From positions 29,155 to 93,154 of the forward strand of contig JAKPDO010000051.1 of NCBI GenBank assembly GCA_029552545.1: a stretch of DNA of 64,000 nt, read 5' to 3'. Made by a program: the position numbers and the translations under genes. Source of the stretch: Planctomycetota bacterium (GTDB lineage Bacteria > Planctomycetota > Phycisphaerae > Sedimentisphaerales > Anaerohalosphaeraceae). The notes under the pieces were generated by a model. It ran no database searches, was not told the origin of the DNA, and worked only from the letters and a program-made list of their open reading frames with translations. Position 1 is the stretch's first letter, and every line of letters begins with the position of its first letter. Positions 35,055 through 43,597 of the stretch are shown one piece after another.

Positions 35055-36614
35055 ATGTTGTTGATAAAGATACCCCTGAAACTGCGTTCTTCCGAAGCAG
35101 TCATTGACCGATGGGCTGCCGAAGAAAAGAAACCTGTTCGAAAAGGGCAGCCGCTTTTCTTTCTGAAGAGTGCAGACGAGATTGTGGAGATTCAATGTCC
35201 ACAGGACGCATTCCTTCTGAAGATTCTTGAGCCGGAGGGGGCTTGGGTCGCAGGCGGGCAAGCCGCCGCTGTAATCGGCGAACAAGGCGAAGACGCTTCT
35301 TCGCTTAAACTGCTTTGTGATAAGGAAATAGAAAAGAAATCTGAACCAGTTGAAACTGTTTCAGAACAGAAAGAAATCCCCTCGCAGCCCAAAGAGGTCA
35401 AAATGGCTCCTCAAACTGCTCCTTCAAATCCCGCCGGAAAGGTTGTCCCTGTTTTAATGCCGCAGGCAGGCCAAACGATGGAGGAAGGAACCCTGCTGGC
35501 CTGGAAGGTCAAGGAAGGGGACCGGATTTCCGTCGGACAGGTCATTTTTGAGATAGAGACCGACAAGGCCACGATGGAGGTCGAGGCGGTTGAGGCGGGT
35601 CGGCTGGCGAAAATTGTTGTTCGAGAGGGTCAGACTGTGCCGGTCAAAACGCCGGTGGCGTATCTGGCGGAAAACGATGCGGATGTGGAGGCATATCTGG
35701 CGGGTCAATCCGGCGGGCAGCTGGCCGCCGCCGAACCCAAAGAATCGCCGGCCGCAAAGACATCGACATATGAGGGTGTCCAGACTGCACCGGCGCAGGC
35801 GGAAAGCGGCCGCATCAAGGCCTCGCCCGCCGCCCGAAAGGCCGCGGCCCAGCGGGGTATTGATTTATCGGCGGTTTCCGTCGGTTCCGGACCGGGCGGA
35901 CGGATTTTGTCCACAGATGTGGCCAAGGCGCAGCCCGCTGCCGGCGGTGTTCAGCGAAAATCGATGAGCAAGATGCGTCGGGCGATTGCCAATAACCTGC
36001 TCTATTCCAAGCAAAATATTCCCCATTTTTACACCAAACTGACGATTCATGCCCAGCCGCTATTTGAAACCTATAAGCAGACCAAGGAAAAATATCCCTG
36101 CAGCATCAATGATTTTGTGGTGCTGGCGGCGGCGAAGGCGATTCGGCAATATCCGGCCTTTCGCAGCCAGCTGAAAGACAATGAAATTGTTGAGTTTCCG
36201 GATGTGAATATCGGGATTGCCGTCGGCACGGACGAAGGGCTGACTGTGCCGGTGCTGCTGAAGGCGGATCAGCTGCCGCTGCGGGAGCTGGCCGTGCGGA
36301 CCCGCCGGCTGGCGGAAAACGCCCGTCAGGGCAAACTGGAGGGAGTCGGGCAGGGCATCTTTACCATTACCAATCTGGGGATGTTCGGTGTGGAGGAGTT
36401 TTCGGCGATTATCAATCCGCCGGAGTCGGCGATTTTGGCGGTCGGAGCAGTCCGCGAGGGCGTCTGGGTCGAGAACGGCCTGCTGAAGCCCAGCCGTCTG
36501 ATGACGATGATTCTCAGCAGCGACCATCGAATTATCGACGGCGTGCTGGCGGCTCAATTTATGCAGACGCTCAAAAATCTGCTGGAAAATCCGCAGACGC
36601 TGGCGCAGGTCTGA
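35055..36614 (+). CDS. 2-oxoacid dehydrogenase E2 (dihydrolipoamide acyltransferase)
   Basis: E2 forms the core of the complex and carries the swinging lipoyl arm. The 519-residue protein has two lipoyl-like domains. The first (about 1-80) has SADEI where the lipoylated motif should be, so it lacks the acceptor Lys. The second (about 128-205) has EIETDKATMEVE with Lys171 as lipoylation site. Pro/Ala-rich linkers follow, then an E3-binding domain (KASPAARKAAAQRGIDLS...GRILSTDV). The acyltransferase domain ends with SSDHRIIDG (His491, Asp495 catalytic). AAAGGA precedes the start. It heads the plus-strand operon, 13 bases before E3. Confidence 0.95.
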   Translation: MLLIKIPLKLRSSEAVIDRWAAEEKKPVRKGQPLFFLKSADEIVEIQCPQDAFLLKILEPEGAWVAGGQAAAVIGEQGEDASSLKLLCDKEIEKKSEPVETVSEQKEIPSQPKEVKMAPQTAPSNPAGKVVPVLMPQAGQTMEEGTLLAWKVKEGDRISVGQVIFEIETDKATMEVEAVEAGRLAKIVVREGQTVPVKTPVAYLAENDADVEAYLAGQSGGQLAAAEPKESPAAKTSTYEGVQTAPAQAESGRIKASPAARKAAAQRGIDLSAVSVGSGPGGRILSTDVAKAQPAAGGVQRKSMSKMRRAIANNLLYSKQNIPHFYTKLTIHAQPLFETYKQTKEKYPCSINDFVVLAAAKAIRQYPAFRSQLKDNEIVEFPDVNIGIAVGTDEGLTVPVLLKADQLPLRELAVRTRRLAENARQGKLEGVGQGIFTITNLGMFGVEEFSAIINPPESAILAVGAVREGVWVENGLLKPSRLMTMILSSDHRIIDGVLAAQFMQTLKNLLENPQTLAQV

Positions 36615-36627
36615 ACAGGAGCATAGT

Positions 36628-38058
36628 ATGACAGAGCATTTTTCTGTTGCGGTGATTGGGTCCGGTCCGGGCGGGTATATCGCAGCGCTGAAGGCCGCGC
36701 AGATGGGGGGCAAAACGGCCGTTATTGAAAAGCATCTGCTCGGGGGCACCTGCCTGAACTACGGCTGCATCCCGTCCAAGGCCCTGCTGGCCTCGGCGGA
36801 GCTGCTGCATCGCATTCGGCATTGTGAAACGCTCGGCGTGCAGGTGAACGGCTCGGTGGGGTTTGACTGGTCTGCAATCCAGAAACGCAAAGACAAGGTG
36901 CTGGCCAAGCTTCGCGGCGGCATCAAAGGGCTTTTTGCCGCCCGTCAGGTACGGCTTTATGAAGGGACCGCCGCCCTCGACGGCCCCGGGAAGATTCGCA
37001 TCACCGACGGCCGGGGGCAGATCCAAACAATAACAGCGGAGCGAATCATCCTTGCGGTCGGTTCCGTGCCGGCGCGAATCAGCGGCTGGCCGACCGACCC
37101 GGAGAAAGTGTGCACCTCGGATGAAGCCCTTCATTGGAAAGAGCTGCCCGGGCGTCTGCTGATTGTCGGCGGCGGCGTAATCGGCTGCGAGTTTGCCTGT
37201 ATGATGCACGAATACGGCGTCGAGGTGACCGTGGTGGAGATGATGGAGGAGCTGCTGCCGGAGATGGAGCCGGAACTGGGCCGCACCCTGAATCGCCTTT
37301 TCACCCAGCGGGGCATCCGCATCTTCACCGGCACCAAAGTAGAGTCTCTGACAGCCGGCGAGAAGGGGGTTTCGGCGGTTTTGTCCAATGGGCAGACTGT
37401 CGAGGCCGACAAGGTGCTGATCGCGACCGGCCGCCGTCCCAATACGCCGTCGCTGGGGCTGGAGACGGTCGGCCTTCAGACGGACCGCGGGTTTATTCGT
37501 GTGAACGAACGGATGGAAACGTCCGCCAAAGGGATTTTCTGCATCGGCGATGCCAACGGGCTTTGTCTTTTGGCTCATGCCGCCAGTGCTCAGGGAATCA
37601 CGGCGGCGGAAAACGCCGTCGGCAGGTCGGCGGCCTATACGCTGCCGGTTCCCTATGCGGTTTATACCTTCCCGGAGATTGCCTCGGTGGGACTTACCAG
37701 CCGGCAGGCCCGTCGGCAGAATATCCCGATTCGCATCGGGCAGTTTCCCATCGGCTATCTGGGCAAGGCGATGGCCGTCGGCGAAGAAAGCGGTTTTGTG
37801 AGGGTCATCAGCCGGCGGGATGACGGCGCGCTGCTCGGTGTGCATATCGTCGGCCACAATGCGACGGAAATCATTGAAAGCGCCGTTGCGATGCTCGGGA
37901 TGAAGGCCAAAGCGAAGGATTTGGGCGAAATGATTTTTGCCCATCCGACGCTCAGCGAGGCCGTCAAAGAGGCCGCTGAGGATGTGTATGAACAGGCCCT
38001 GCACCTGCCGCCGCGCAAGGTTATCCAGATGGCCGCCGAAACGGAAACGGTTGGATAG
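36628..38058 (+). CDS. lpdA: Dihydrolipoyl dehydrogenase (E3)
   Basis: E3 re-oxidises dihydrolipoamide with NAD+. The 476-residue flavoprotein has the FAD-binding GSGPGGYIAALKAAQMGG, the redox disulfide in GGTCLNYGCIPSK, the NAD-binding IVGGGVIGCEFACMMHEYG, and the second FAD motif GIFCIGDANG. The C-terminal catalytic His-Glu region is HPTLSEAVKEAAED. The length is normal for the family. The next gene begins 10 bases downstream, so E2, E3 and the sugar genes share one transcript. A dedicated E3 argues that this complex has its own regulation, separate from central pyruvate dehydrogenase. Confidence 0.96.
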   Translation: MTEHFSVAVIGSGPGGYIAALKAAQMGGKTAVIEKHLLGGTCLNYGCIPSKALLASAELLHRIRHCETLGVQVNGSVGFDWSAIQKRKDKVLAKLRGGIKGLFAARQVRLYEGTAALDGPGKIRITDGRGQIQTITAERIILAVGSVPARISGWPTDPEKVCTSDEALHWKELPGRLLIVGGGVIGCEFACMMHEYGVEVTVVEMMEELLPEMEPELGRTLNRLFTQRGIRIFTGTKVESLTAGEKGVSAVLSNGQTVEADKVLIATGRRPNTPSLGLETVGLQTDRGFIRVNERMETSAKGIFCIGDANGLCLLAHAASAQGITAAENAVGRSAAYTLPVPYAVYTFPEIASVGLTSRQARRQNIPIRIGQFPIGYLGKAMAVGEESGFVRVISRRDDGALLGVHIVGHNATEIIESAVAMLGMKAKAKDLGEMIFAHPTLSEAVKEAAEDVYEQALHLPPRKVIQMAAETETVG

Positions 38059-38068
38059 AGAGGGATTC

Positions 38069-39337
38069 GTGGACGCACTGGAGATTATCCGGCAAATCGG
38101 CTCTGTCGAAGAGCTCGAAAAGGCCGCCCAGTCCTGCGGCCGGGATGCCGTGCCGGCTTTCAATACGCATATTCATCTGCCGCCGAATTTTTCGGCCTTC
38201 GAAACGGTTCAGGAGGCGGTTGAACAGGCCGCCGCAGAAGGGCTGAAGGTGCTCGGGGCGGGCAATTATTATGATTTTACCGTCTATGAGTCCTTTGCGG
38301 AGGGCTGCCGGAGGCGGGGCATTTTCCCGCTTTTCAATACGGAGATTATCACACTGGATGAGCCGCTTTTGCGCAAAGGCATCCGCATCAATGACCCGGG
38401 CAATCCCGGCAAGATGTATCTGTGCGGCAAGGGCATCAGCCGCTGGTCGGCCCTGAGTCCGCGCGGGCGGGAGCTGCTTGCGGCGATTCGCCGGAATGAT
38501 GCGGAGCGGATGCGGCAGATGATTGACAAACTGAGCGAACATTTCCGCCGCTGCGGTCTGCCTATCGAGCTGGATGACCGAGCGGTTATCCAGCGGGTTG
38601 TCCGCCGCCATCGATGCGAACCCTCCACCGTCACGCTTCAGGAGCGCCACGCTGCTCAGGCGTTTCAGGAGGTGTTGTTTGAGAAGGTCCCGCCGGCGGA
38701 ACGCATCGGGCGGCTGACGGCCCTGTTCGGAACGGCTCCCAAGTCTGCTCCGCAGGATGCGGTCGGGATTCAAAATGAGATTCGTTCTCATTTGATGAAG
38801 GCGGGCAAGCCCTGTTTTGTGCCGGAAACGTTCTTATCGCCGGCACAGGCGGAGGAGCTGATTGGGCATTTGGGCGGGATTGTCTGTTATCCGGTTCTGG
38901 CGGACGGGGCCAGCCCTATTTGCGAGTTTGAAGCGTCGCCGGAGGAACTGGCAAACACTCTTCTGCAGCGGGGGTATTGGATGGCGGAGTTTATCTCGCT
39001 TCGCAACAGCCCGGAGGTGCTGGTACGGTATGTCCGCACCCTTCGGCAGTCCGGAATTGCCGTGACCGTCGGGACGGAACACAATACGCTCGAGAAGCCG
39101 CCGCTGGAGCCGGCCTGTTTGAAAGGGGTGCCGCTGCCGGAAGAGGTCAAAACGATTTTCTGGGAGGGCACCTGTGTGCTGGCGGCCCATCAGTTTCTTT
39201 CGGCGCACGGCAAAGAAGGATTTGCCCGTCCGGAGGAGATGTCTGACGTCACCCGGCGCTGTGCTCAGATTGAGCGGTTTGCCCGGTTGGGTGCGGCGGT
39301 TTTGAAGCGGTATTTTGAAAAATTGAGTCGGGGTTGA
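38069..39337 (+). CDS. PHP-like metal-dependent hydrolase of unknown substrate
   Basis: The 422-residue product starts at the GTG at 38069, with GAGAGGG just upstream. The frame is open to 37937 but that part is a shadow of E3. The first motif is NTHIHLPPNFSAFE, an His-x-His like PHP (polymerase and histidinol phosphatase) domains. PLFNTEII follows with a Glu, and VGTEHNTLEKPP near residue 345 resembles the last PHP motif (usually GSDHN). The usual Asp-His pair of motif II is replaced by GNYYDF. The middle (about 120-280) is not recognised. PHP domains commonly cleave phosphate esters with a trinuclear metal site. In this operon a sugar phosphate or related ester is a fair guess. No catalysed reaction can be named. 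Confidence 0.6.
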   Translation: MDALEIIRQIGSVEELEKAAQSCGRDAVPAFNTHIHLPPNFSAFETVQEAVEQAAAEGLKVLGAGNYYDFTVYESFAEGCRRRGIFPLFNTEIITLDEPLLRKGIRINDPGNPGKMYLCGKGISRWSALSPRGRELLAAIRRNDAERMRQMIDKLSEHFRRCGLPIELDDRAVIQRVVRRHRCEPSTVTLQERHAAQAFQEVLFEKVPPAERIGRLTALFGTAPKSAPQDAVGIQNEIRSHLMKAGKPCFVPETFLSPAQAEELIGHLGGIVCYPVLADGASPICEFEASPEELANTLLQRGYWMAEFISLRNSPEVLVRYVRTLRQSGIAVTVGTEHNTLEKPPLEPACLKGVPLPEEVKTIFWEGTCVLAAHQFLSAHGKEGFARPEEMSDVTRRCAQIERFARLGAAVLKRYFEKLSRG

Positions 39338-39345
39338 GCTTTGTT

Positions 39346-40428
39346 ATGAATACGGAAAAGATTCTTGCGGCGGCTCCGCTGCTTCGGATTGTTTTAAAAA
39401 GGGACGGCTGTTCTCCGCTGGTTCGTTTTGCGGAAACCTGTTCGGACTGCACGTTTTCCGTTTGTGCGGATTGGGACAACCCCAAAGAGACCGCCGAGCG
39501 GATTCGCCGGGCCGCCGAGCGGATGAACGGAGCGGCTATACAGGCCGTCTGTGTGGAAGAGGCCGGCTGTTTTCAGATTCTCCCCTGGCCTCGTCCGATG
39601 CAGGGACGGGCGGCGGGGAAAATCGCCTTGGTGACAGGGGCGGCGCAGGGATTCGGCTTAGAGATTGCGCAGGATTTTGCCGCACAGGGGGCCGTGGTTG
39701 TGCTGCTGGATATTAACGAAGACGGTGTCCGGCGGGCCGCTGAGGAGCTCAATCGGCAGTACGGCCCCGAGACGGCACTGGCCCTGAAAGCGGATGTTAC
39801 CAGCGAAGAGTCCGTCAGCCGGGCCGTCGCCCAGACTGTCCAGCATTACGGCGGGTTCGACGTGTTTATCTCCAATGCCGGCGTGCTCAAGGCCGACAGC
39901 GTCAAGCGGCAGCCGGTGAAGGATTTTGATTTTGTTACGGCGGTCAATTACAGGGGCTATTACCTGTGCGTGAAGGCCGCGGCGCCGGTGCTGGCCCTGC
40001 AGCATCAGGCGGATGCATCCTATCGAAGCGACATCATTCAAATCAATTCCAAATCGGGCCTTCGCGGCTCCAACCGCAATTTCGCCTATGCCGGCAGCAA
40101 GTTCGGCGGCATCGGCCTGACGCAGTCGTTCGCCCTCGAGCTGGTTGAGGACGGCATCAAGGTCAATTCCGTCTGTCCGGGCAATTTCTTCGACGGGCCG
40201 CTCTGGTCGGACCCGAACAACGGGCTGTTTGTTCAATATCTGCGGGCGGGCAAGGTGCCCGGTGCAAAGACCGTTGAAGATGTTCGGCGGGCGTATGAGG
40301 CGATGATTCCGATGGGACGGGGCTGTACGACTCCCGATGTGATGAAGGCGATTTATTATCTGATGGAACAGGAATACGAAACCGGCCAGGCCCTGCCTGT
40401 CACCGGCGGCCAGGTCATGCTTCATTAA
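39346..40428 (+). CDS. Short-chain dehydrogenase with N-terminal extension (sorbitol-6-phosphate dehydrogenase/RhaE-like)
   Basis: This 360-residue NAD(P)-dependent oxidoreductase has an unrecognised N-terminal region of about 85 residues, then the Rossmann motif VTGAAQGFGLEI. The catalytic Ser lies in INSKSG and the YAGSK (Tyr-x-x-x-Lys) motif follows. The C-terminal half (GIKVNSVCPGNFFDGPLW) resembles SDRs labelled sorbitol-6-phosphate 2-dehydrogenase and also the dehydrogenase half of bifunctional RhaE proteins. In those the partner half is an aldolase like the one four genes downstream. It may oxidise L-lactaldehyde to lactate, or act on a polyol phosphate. I chose the ATG at 39346; TTG at 39334 overlaps the upstream stop. 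Confidence 0.8.
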   Translation: MNTEKILAAAPLLRIVLKRDGCSPLVRFAETCSDCTFSVCADWDNPKETAERIRRAAERMNGAAIQAVCVEEAGCFQILPWPRPMQGRAAGKIALVTGAAQGFGLEIAQDFAAQGAVVVLLDINEDGVRRAAEELNRQYGPETALALKADVTSEESVSRAVAQTVQHYGGFDVFISNAGVLKADSVKRQPVKDFDFVTAVNYRGYYLCVKAAAPVLALQHQADASYRSDIIQINSKSGLRGSNRNFAYAGSKFGGIGLTQSFALELVEDGIKVNSVCPGNFFDGPLWSDPNNGLFVQYLRAGKVPGAKTVEDVRRAYEAMIPMGRGCTTPDVMKAIYYLMEQEYETGQALPVTGGQVMLH

Positions 40429-40442
40429 GAAAGCGAAGGATT

Positions 40443-42110
40443 ATGAAGATTCCGTCTGTTCAGCAGGCCATCGAGTTAATCGGACCCGAACAGCTGCGGC
40501 TCAATCCGGCCAAGCCCATTTATAAGCCCGGACCCTATCAGGTGCTGGCCAAAGTGGAGGCGGTGGGGCTGTGCTTTTCGGATTTGAAGCTGCTGGCTCA
40601 GTTTGACAAGCACCCCCGCAAGAGCGAGATTCTCTCCGGCATTGCCCCGTCGGTTCTGTCGGAAATCCCCAGCTACTGTCCGGGCGCCAAACCCACAGTG
40701 CCGGGCCATGAGATTTCGTGTGTGATTGCGGCGGTCGGCGAGAAGGTCCGCCGGCATCGGGTCGGACAAACCGTGCTGGTGCAGACGGATTACCGCTGGC
40801 TGAAGACCGCCTCGTCGAATGCGGCCATCGGCTACAATTTTGAAGGGGCACTCCAGCAGTACATCCTTTTCGATGAGCGGGTGTATGTGGACCCGGACAG
40901 CGGCGAAAGCTTCCTCATTCCCGTTCAGGCGGACATTTCCTATTCCGCCGGGGCGCTGGTGGAGCCGTGGGCGTGCGTGGAAAGCTCCTATGTGACCGAA
41001 GAGCGCCGCACGATTCGTCCGGGCGGACGACTGCTGGTTGTGGTCGATGAGGGCTGCCGCATTCAGGGCCTTCGGGAGAGTTTCGGTCCGCGTCCGCCGG
41101 CGCAGGCGGTGCTGTACGGTCCGGCCGGTCAGCCGACCGATTGGGCGGCGGGGATTGCCCTGATGCACTGTCAGAATCCTGCCGGACTGGAGGACGGGAC
41201 TTTTGATGATATTGTGTATTTCGGGAGCCGGCGGGAGATGATTGAGATTCTCAATGACAAGCTGGCCGCCGGCGGCCTGATCAATATTGTTCTGGCGGGC
41301 CGACGCATCGGCCAGTCCGTGTCCATTGGGATTGGGCGGGTGCACTATGGGATGACCCGCTGGATCGGCACGACATCGGATGATGCCTCGGACAGCTATC
41401 GAACGATTCCGGCGACCGGCGAAATCCGCGACGGCGAGCGGGCGGCTGTCATCGGGGCCGGCGGCCCGATGGGGCAGATGCATGTCATCCGCATTCTTTG
41501 TTCGGGCCGAACGGGGCTTTCCGTGGCGGCGGCGGATTTGGATGCGGCGCGTCTGGCTTCGCTCGAAAAGAAGGTGCGGCCGATTTTGAAAACGCGTTCG
41601 GCCGAGTACCGCTCGGTGCTGACATCCGGGCAGCCCGACACGGAAACCTACAGTTATTTTGCCCTGATGGCGCCGGTCGGGGCGCTGGTGGCGGATGCCG
41701 TGGCCCGAAGCCGCCCCAATGCGCTGATTAATGTTTTTGCGGGCATTCCCGCCGCCGTCCGGCAGGAAATCGACCTGGACCGCTACATTGCCAACCGATG
41801 CTATCTGTTCGGCACCAGCGGTTCACGCCTGCGGGATATGCAGATTGTGCTGGACAAAGTCCTTTCCGGACAGTTGGATACGAATTGTTCGGTCGATGCG
41901 GTCTGCGGGATGGCCGGTGCGGCGGACGGAATCGAGGCCGTAAAAAATCGCACGCTGTCCGGCAAGATTGTGGTCTATCCGGCCCTCGAGAAGATGCCGC
42001 TGATGACGCTCGAGCAGGTCTGCCGGACATGGCCGCAGGTGGCCGAGAAGATGCCCGACGGCATCTGGACGAAGGAAGCCGAGCGTCAGCTGCTTCGGAC
42101 GGCTCAATAG
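40443..42110 (+). CDS. Large MDR-superfamily (zinc alcohol dehydrogenase-like) oxidoreductase
   Basis: The 555-residue protein belongs to the medium-chain dehydrogenase superfamily. It shows GLCFSDLKLL (catalytic-zinc Cys) and PTVPGHEISCVIAAVG (Gly-His-Glu) in the N-terminal domain, and a nucleotide-binding VIGAGGPMGQMHVIRIL near residue 340. Usual members have 340-410 residues. Here about 150 extra residues lie between the catalytic domain and this Rossmann motif, including what looks like a partial second nucleotide fold (GRLLVVVDEG...FDDIVYFGSRREM). The four-Cys structural zinc lobe is absent. GAAGGA precedes the start. It follows the SDR by 14 bases, so the two may oxidise or reduce successive products. 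Its substrate is unknown. Confidence 0.8.
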   Translation: MKIPSVQQAIELIGPEQLRLNPAKPIYKPGPYQVLAKVEAVGLCFSDLKLLAQFDKHPRKSEILSGIAPSVLSEIPSYCPGAKPTVPGHEISCVIAAVGEKVRRHRVGQTVLVQTDYRWLKTASSNAAIGYNFEGALQQYILFDERVYVDPDSGESFLIPVQADISYSAGALVEPWACVESSYVTEERRTIRPGGRLLVVVDEGCRIQGLRESFGPRPPAQAVLYGPAGQPTDWAAGIALMHCQNPAGLEDGTFDDIVYFGSRREMIEILNDKLAAGGLINIVLAGRRIGQSVSIGIGRVHYGMTRWIGTTSDDASDSYRTIPATGEIRDGERAAVIGAGGPMGQMHVIRILCSGRTGLSVAAADLDAARLASLEKKVRPILKTRSAEYRSVLTSGQPDTETYSYFALMAPVGALVADAVARSRPNALINVFAGIPAAVRQEIDLDRYIANRCYLFGTSGSRLRDMQIVLDKVLSGQLDTNCSVDAVCGMAGAADGIEAVKNRTLSGKIVVYPALEKMPLMTLEQVCRTWPQVAEKMPDGIWTKEAERQLLRTAQ

Positions 42111-42120
42111 GAGGTTGATT

Positions 42121-43587
42121 ATGAGCGGCAAAGAGTACTATGCGGCGGTGGATTTGGGCGCCTCCAGCGGACGGGTGATGCTGGCCTGTCTGGACGGACA
42201 GACGATTTCGATTCAGGAGGTTCACCGTTTTGAGAACGGCCCGGTCGAGGAGCAGGGCTCGCTGCGATGGGATTTCCGGCGTTTGTTCGGCGAGGTTCAG
42301 GAGGGGCTGCGCAAGGCCTTTCAGGCACAGCCGGCTGTTCGGAGCATCGGCATCGACACGTGGGGGGTGGATTTCGGCCTGCTGGATGCGGACGGCAATC
42401 TGCTGGAAAATCCGTATCATTACCGCGACCGCCGCACGGAGGGGATGATTGAAAAGGCCGCCGAAATCCTGCCCAAACAAGAGATTTATTTTCACTCCGG
42501 CATTCAGTTTATGCCGTTTAATACGCTCTTTCAATTGCTGGCGTATCGTCAGCAGCCGATTTTTTCGCGGGCGGCCAAGCTGCTGTTTATGCCCAACCTG
42601 ATGATGTATTTTCTGACCGGCCGAATCGGCGCCGAATATACGATTGCCAGCACATCGCAAATGATGGATATGAAGAGCGGCCGCTGGTCGAAACGGCTGC
42701 TGGAGGCCTTTGACCTGCCGGAATCGCTTTTGCCCGACATTATGCAGCCCGGCACGCAGGCGGGCGTCTTGAAACCTGCTTTTCAGCAGGCCTGGGGCTG
42801 CGGGCCGGTGCCCGTGATTGCCGTCGGCACGCACGATACGGCCTCGGCGGTGGCCGCCGTTCCGGCCGAAAGGGGGCGGACGTGGGCGTATCTGTCCAGC
42901 GGCACCTGGAGTCTGATGGGCATCGAGATACCGCAGGCGATTATTGACCAGCGCACCTTTGAACGCAGTTTTACCAACGAAGGCGGTGTGGAAAACACGA
43001 TTCGGCTTTTGAAGAATATTATGGGCCTGTGGCTGGTGCAGGAATGCCGGCGCTGCTGGATGCAGCAGGGGGAAAAATACAGTTTTTCGGAGCTGATGCA
43101 GATGGCGGCGCAGGCCGAACCGTTTGCGGGCTGGGTCAATCCGGATGATATTCGGTTTCTTTCGCCGCAGGATATGCCCGCGGCTATCAATCAGTATTTG
43201 ACCTCTACGGGGCAGCGTCCAACGGCCGACAAGGGGCGGATGATTCGCATCATTCTGGAGAGTCTGGCCGCCCGGTACCGGCAGGTGCTGGACTGGCTGG
43301 AGGAGCTGCTCGGCCGGCCCATCGAAGTGCTTCACATTGTCGGCGGCGGTTCGCAGAATGAGCTGCTCAATCAGCTCACGGCCGATGCCGCGGGCAAACG
43401 CGTCCTGACCGGGCCCGTCGAGGCGACGGTGCTCGGCAATGTGCTGATGCAGGCCAGGGCAGGCGGCCGGATTCGGTCGCTGGAGGAAGGGCGTGAAATC
43501 ATCCGCCGTTCGTTTGAGATTCGTGAATATCAGCCCCGGCACAGTGCCGGATGGCAGACGTTTTTGAAGCAGTTTCCCAATGCCTGA
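42121..43587 (+). CDS. rhaB: Rhamnulokinase
   Basis: RhaB phosphorylates L-rhamnulose to L-rhamnulose 1-phosphate with ATP. The 488-residue FGGY-family kinase begins YYAAVDLGASSGRVMLACL, with the ATP phosphate loop in the first strand. It has SIGIDTWGVDFGLLD (catalytic-region Asp) and PYHYRDRRTEGM, hallmarks of rhamnulokinase. VGTHDTASAVAAVPA and YLSSGTWSLMG, then HIVGGGSQNELLNQL, follow as in the family. The ATG at 42121 has a perfect AGGAGG six bases upstream. The gene overlaps the reading frame of the aldolase region and sits between the MDR and rhaA. Confidence 0.95.
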   Translation: MSGKEYYAAVDLGASSGRVMLACLDGQTISIQEVHRFENGPVEEQGSLRWDFRRLFGEVQEGLRKAFQAQPAVRSIGIDTWGVDFGLLDADGNLLENPYHYRDRRTEGMIEKAAEILPKQEIYFHSGIQFMPFNTLFQLLAYRQQPIFSRAAKLLFMPNLMMYFLTGRIGAEYTIASTSQMMDMKSGRWSKRLLEAFDLPESLLPDIMQPGTQAGVLKPAFQQAWGCGPVPVIAVGTHDTASAVAAVPAERGRTWAYLSSGTWSLMGIEIPQAIIDQRTFERSFTNEGGVENTIRLLKNIMGLWLVQECRRCWMQQGEKYSFSELMQMAAQAEPFAGWVNPDDIRFLSPQDMPAAINQYLTSTGQRPTADKGRMIRIILESLAARYRQVLDWLEELLGRPIEVLHIVGGGSQNELLNQLTADAAGKRVLTGPVEATVLGNVLMQARAGGRIRSLEEGREIIRRSFEIREYQPRHSAGWQTFLKQFPNA

Positions 43588-43597
43588 AAGGAATACC

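Noticed and set aside
37937..38068. N-terminal extension of the PHP-like protein
   Set aside because: These 44 codons are Arg/Pro-rich and lie over the end of the E3 gene; the GTG at 38069 has a good ribosome binding site.
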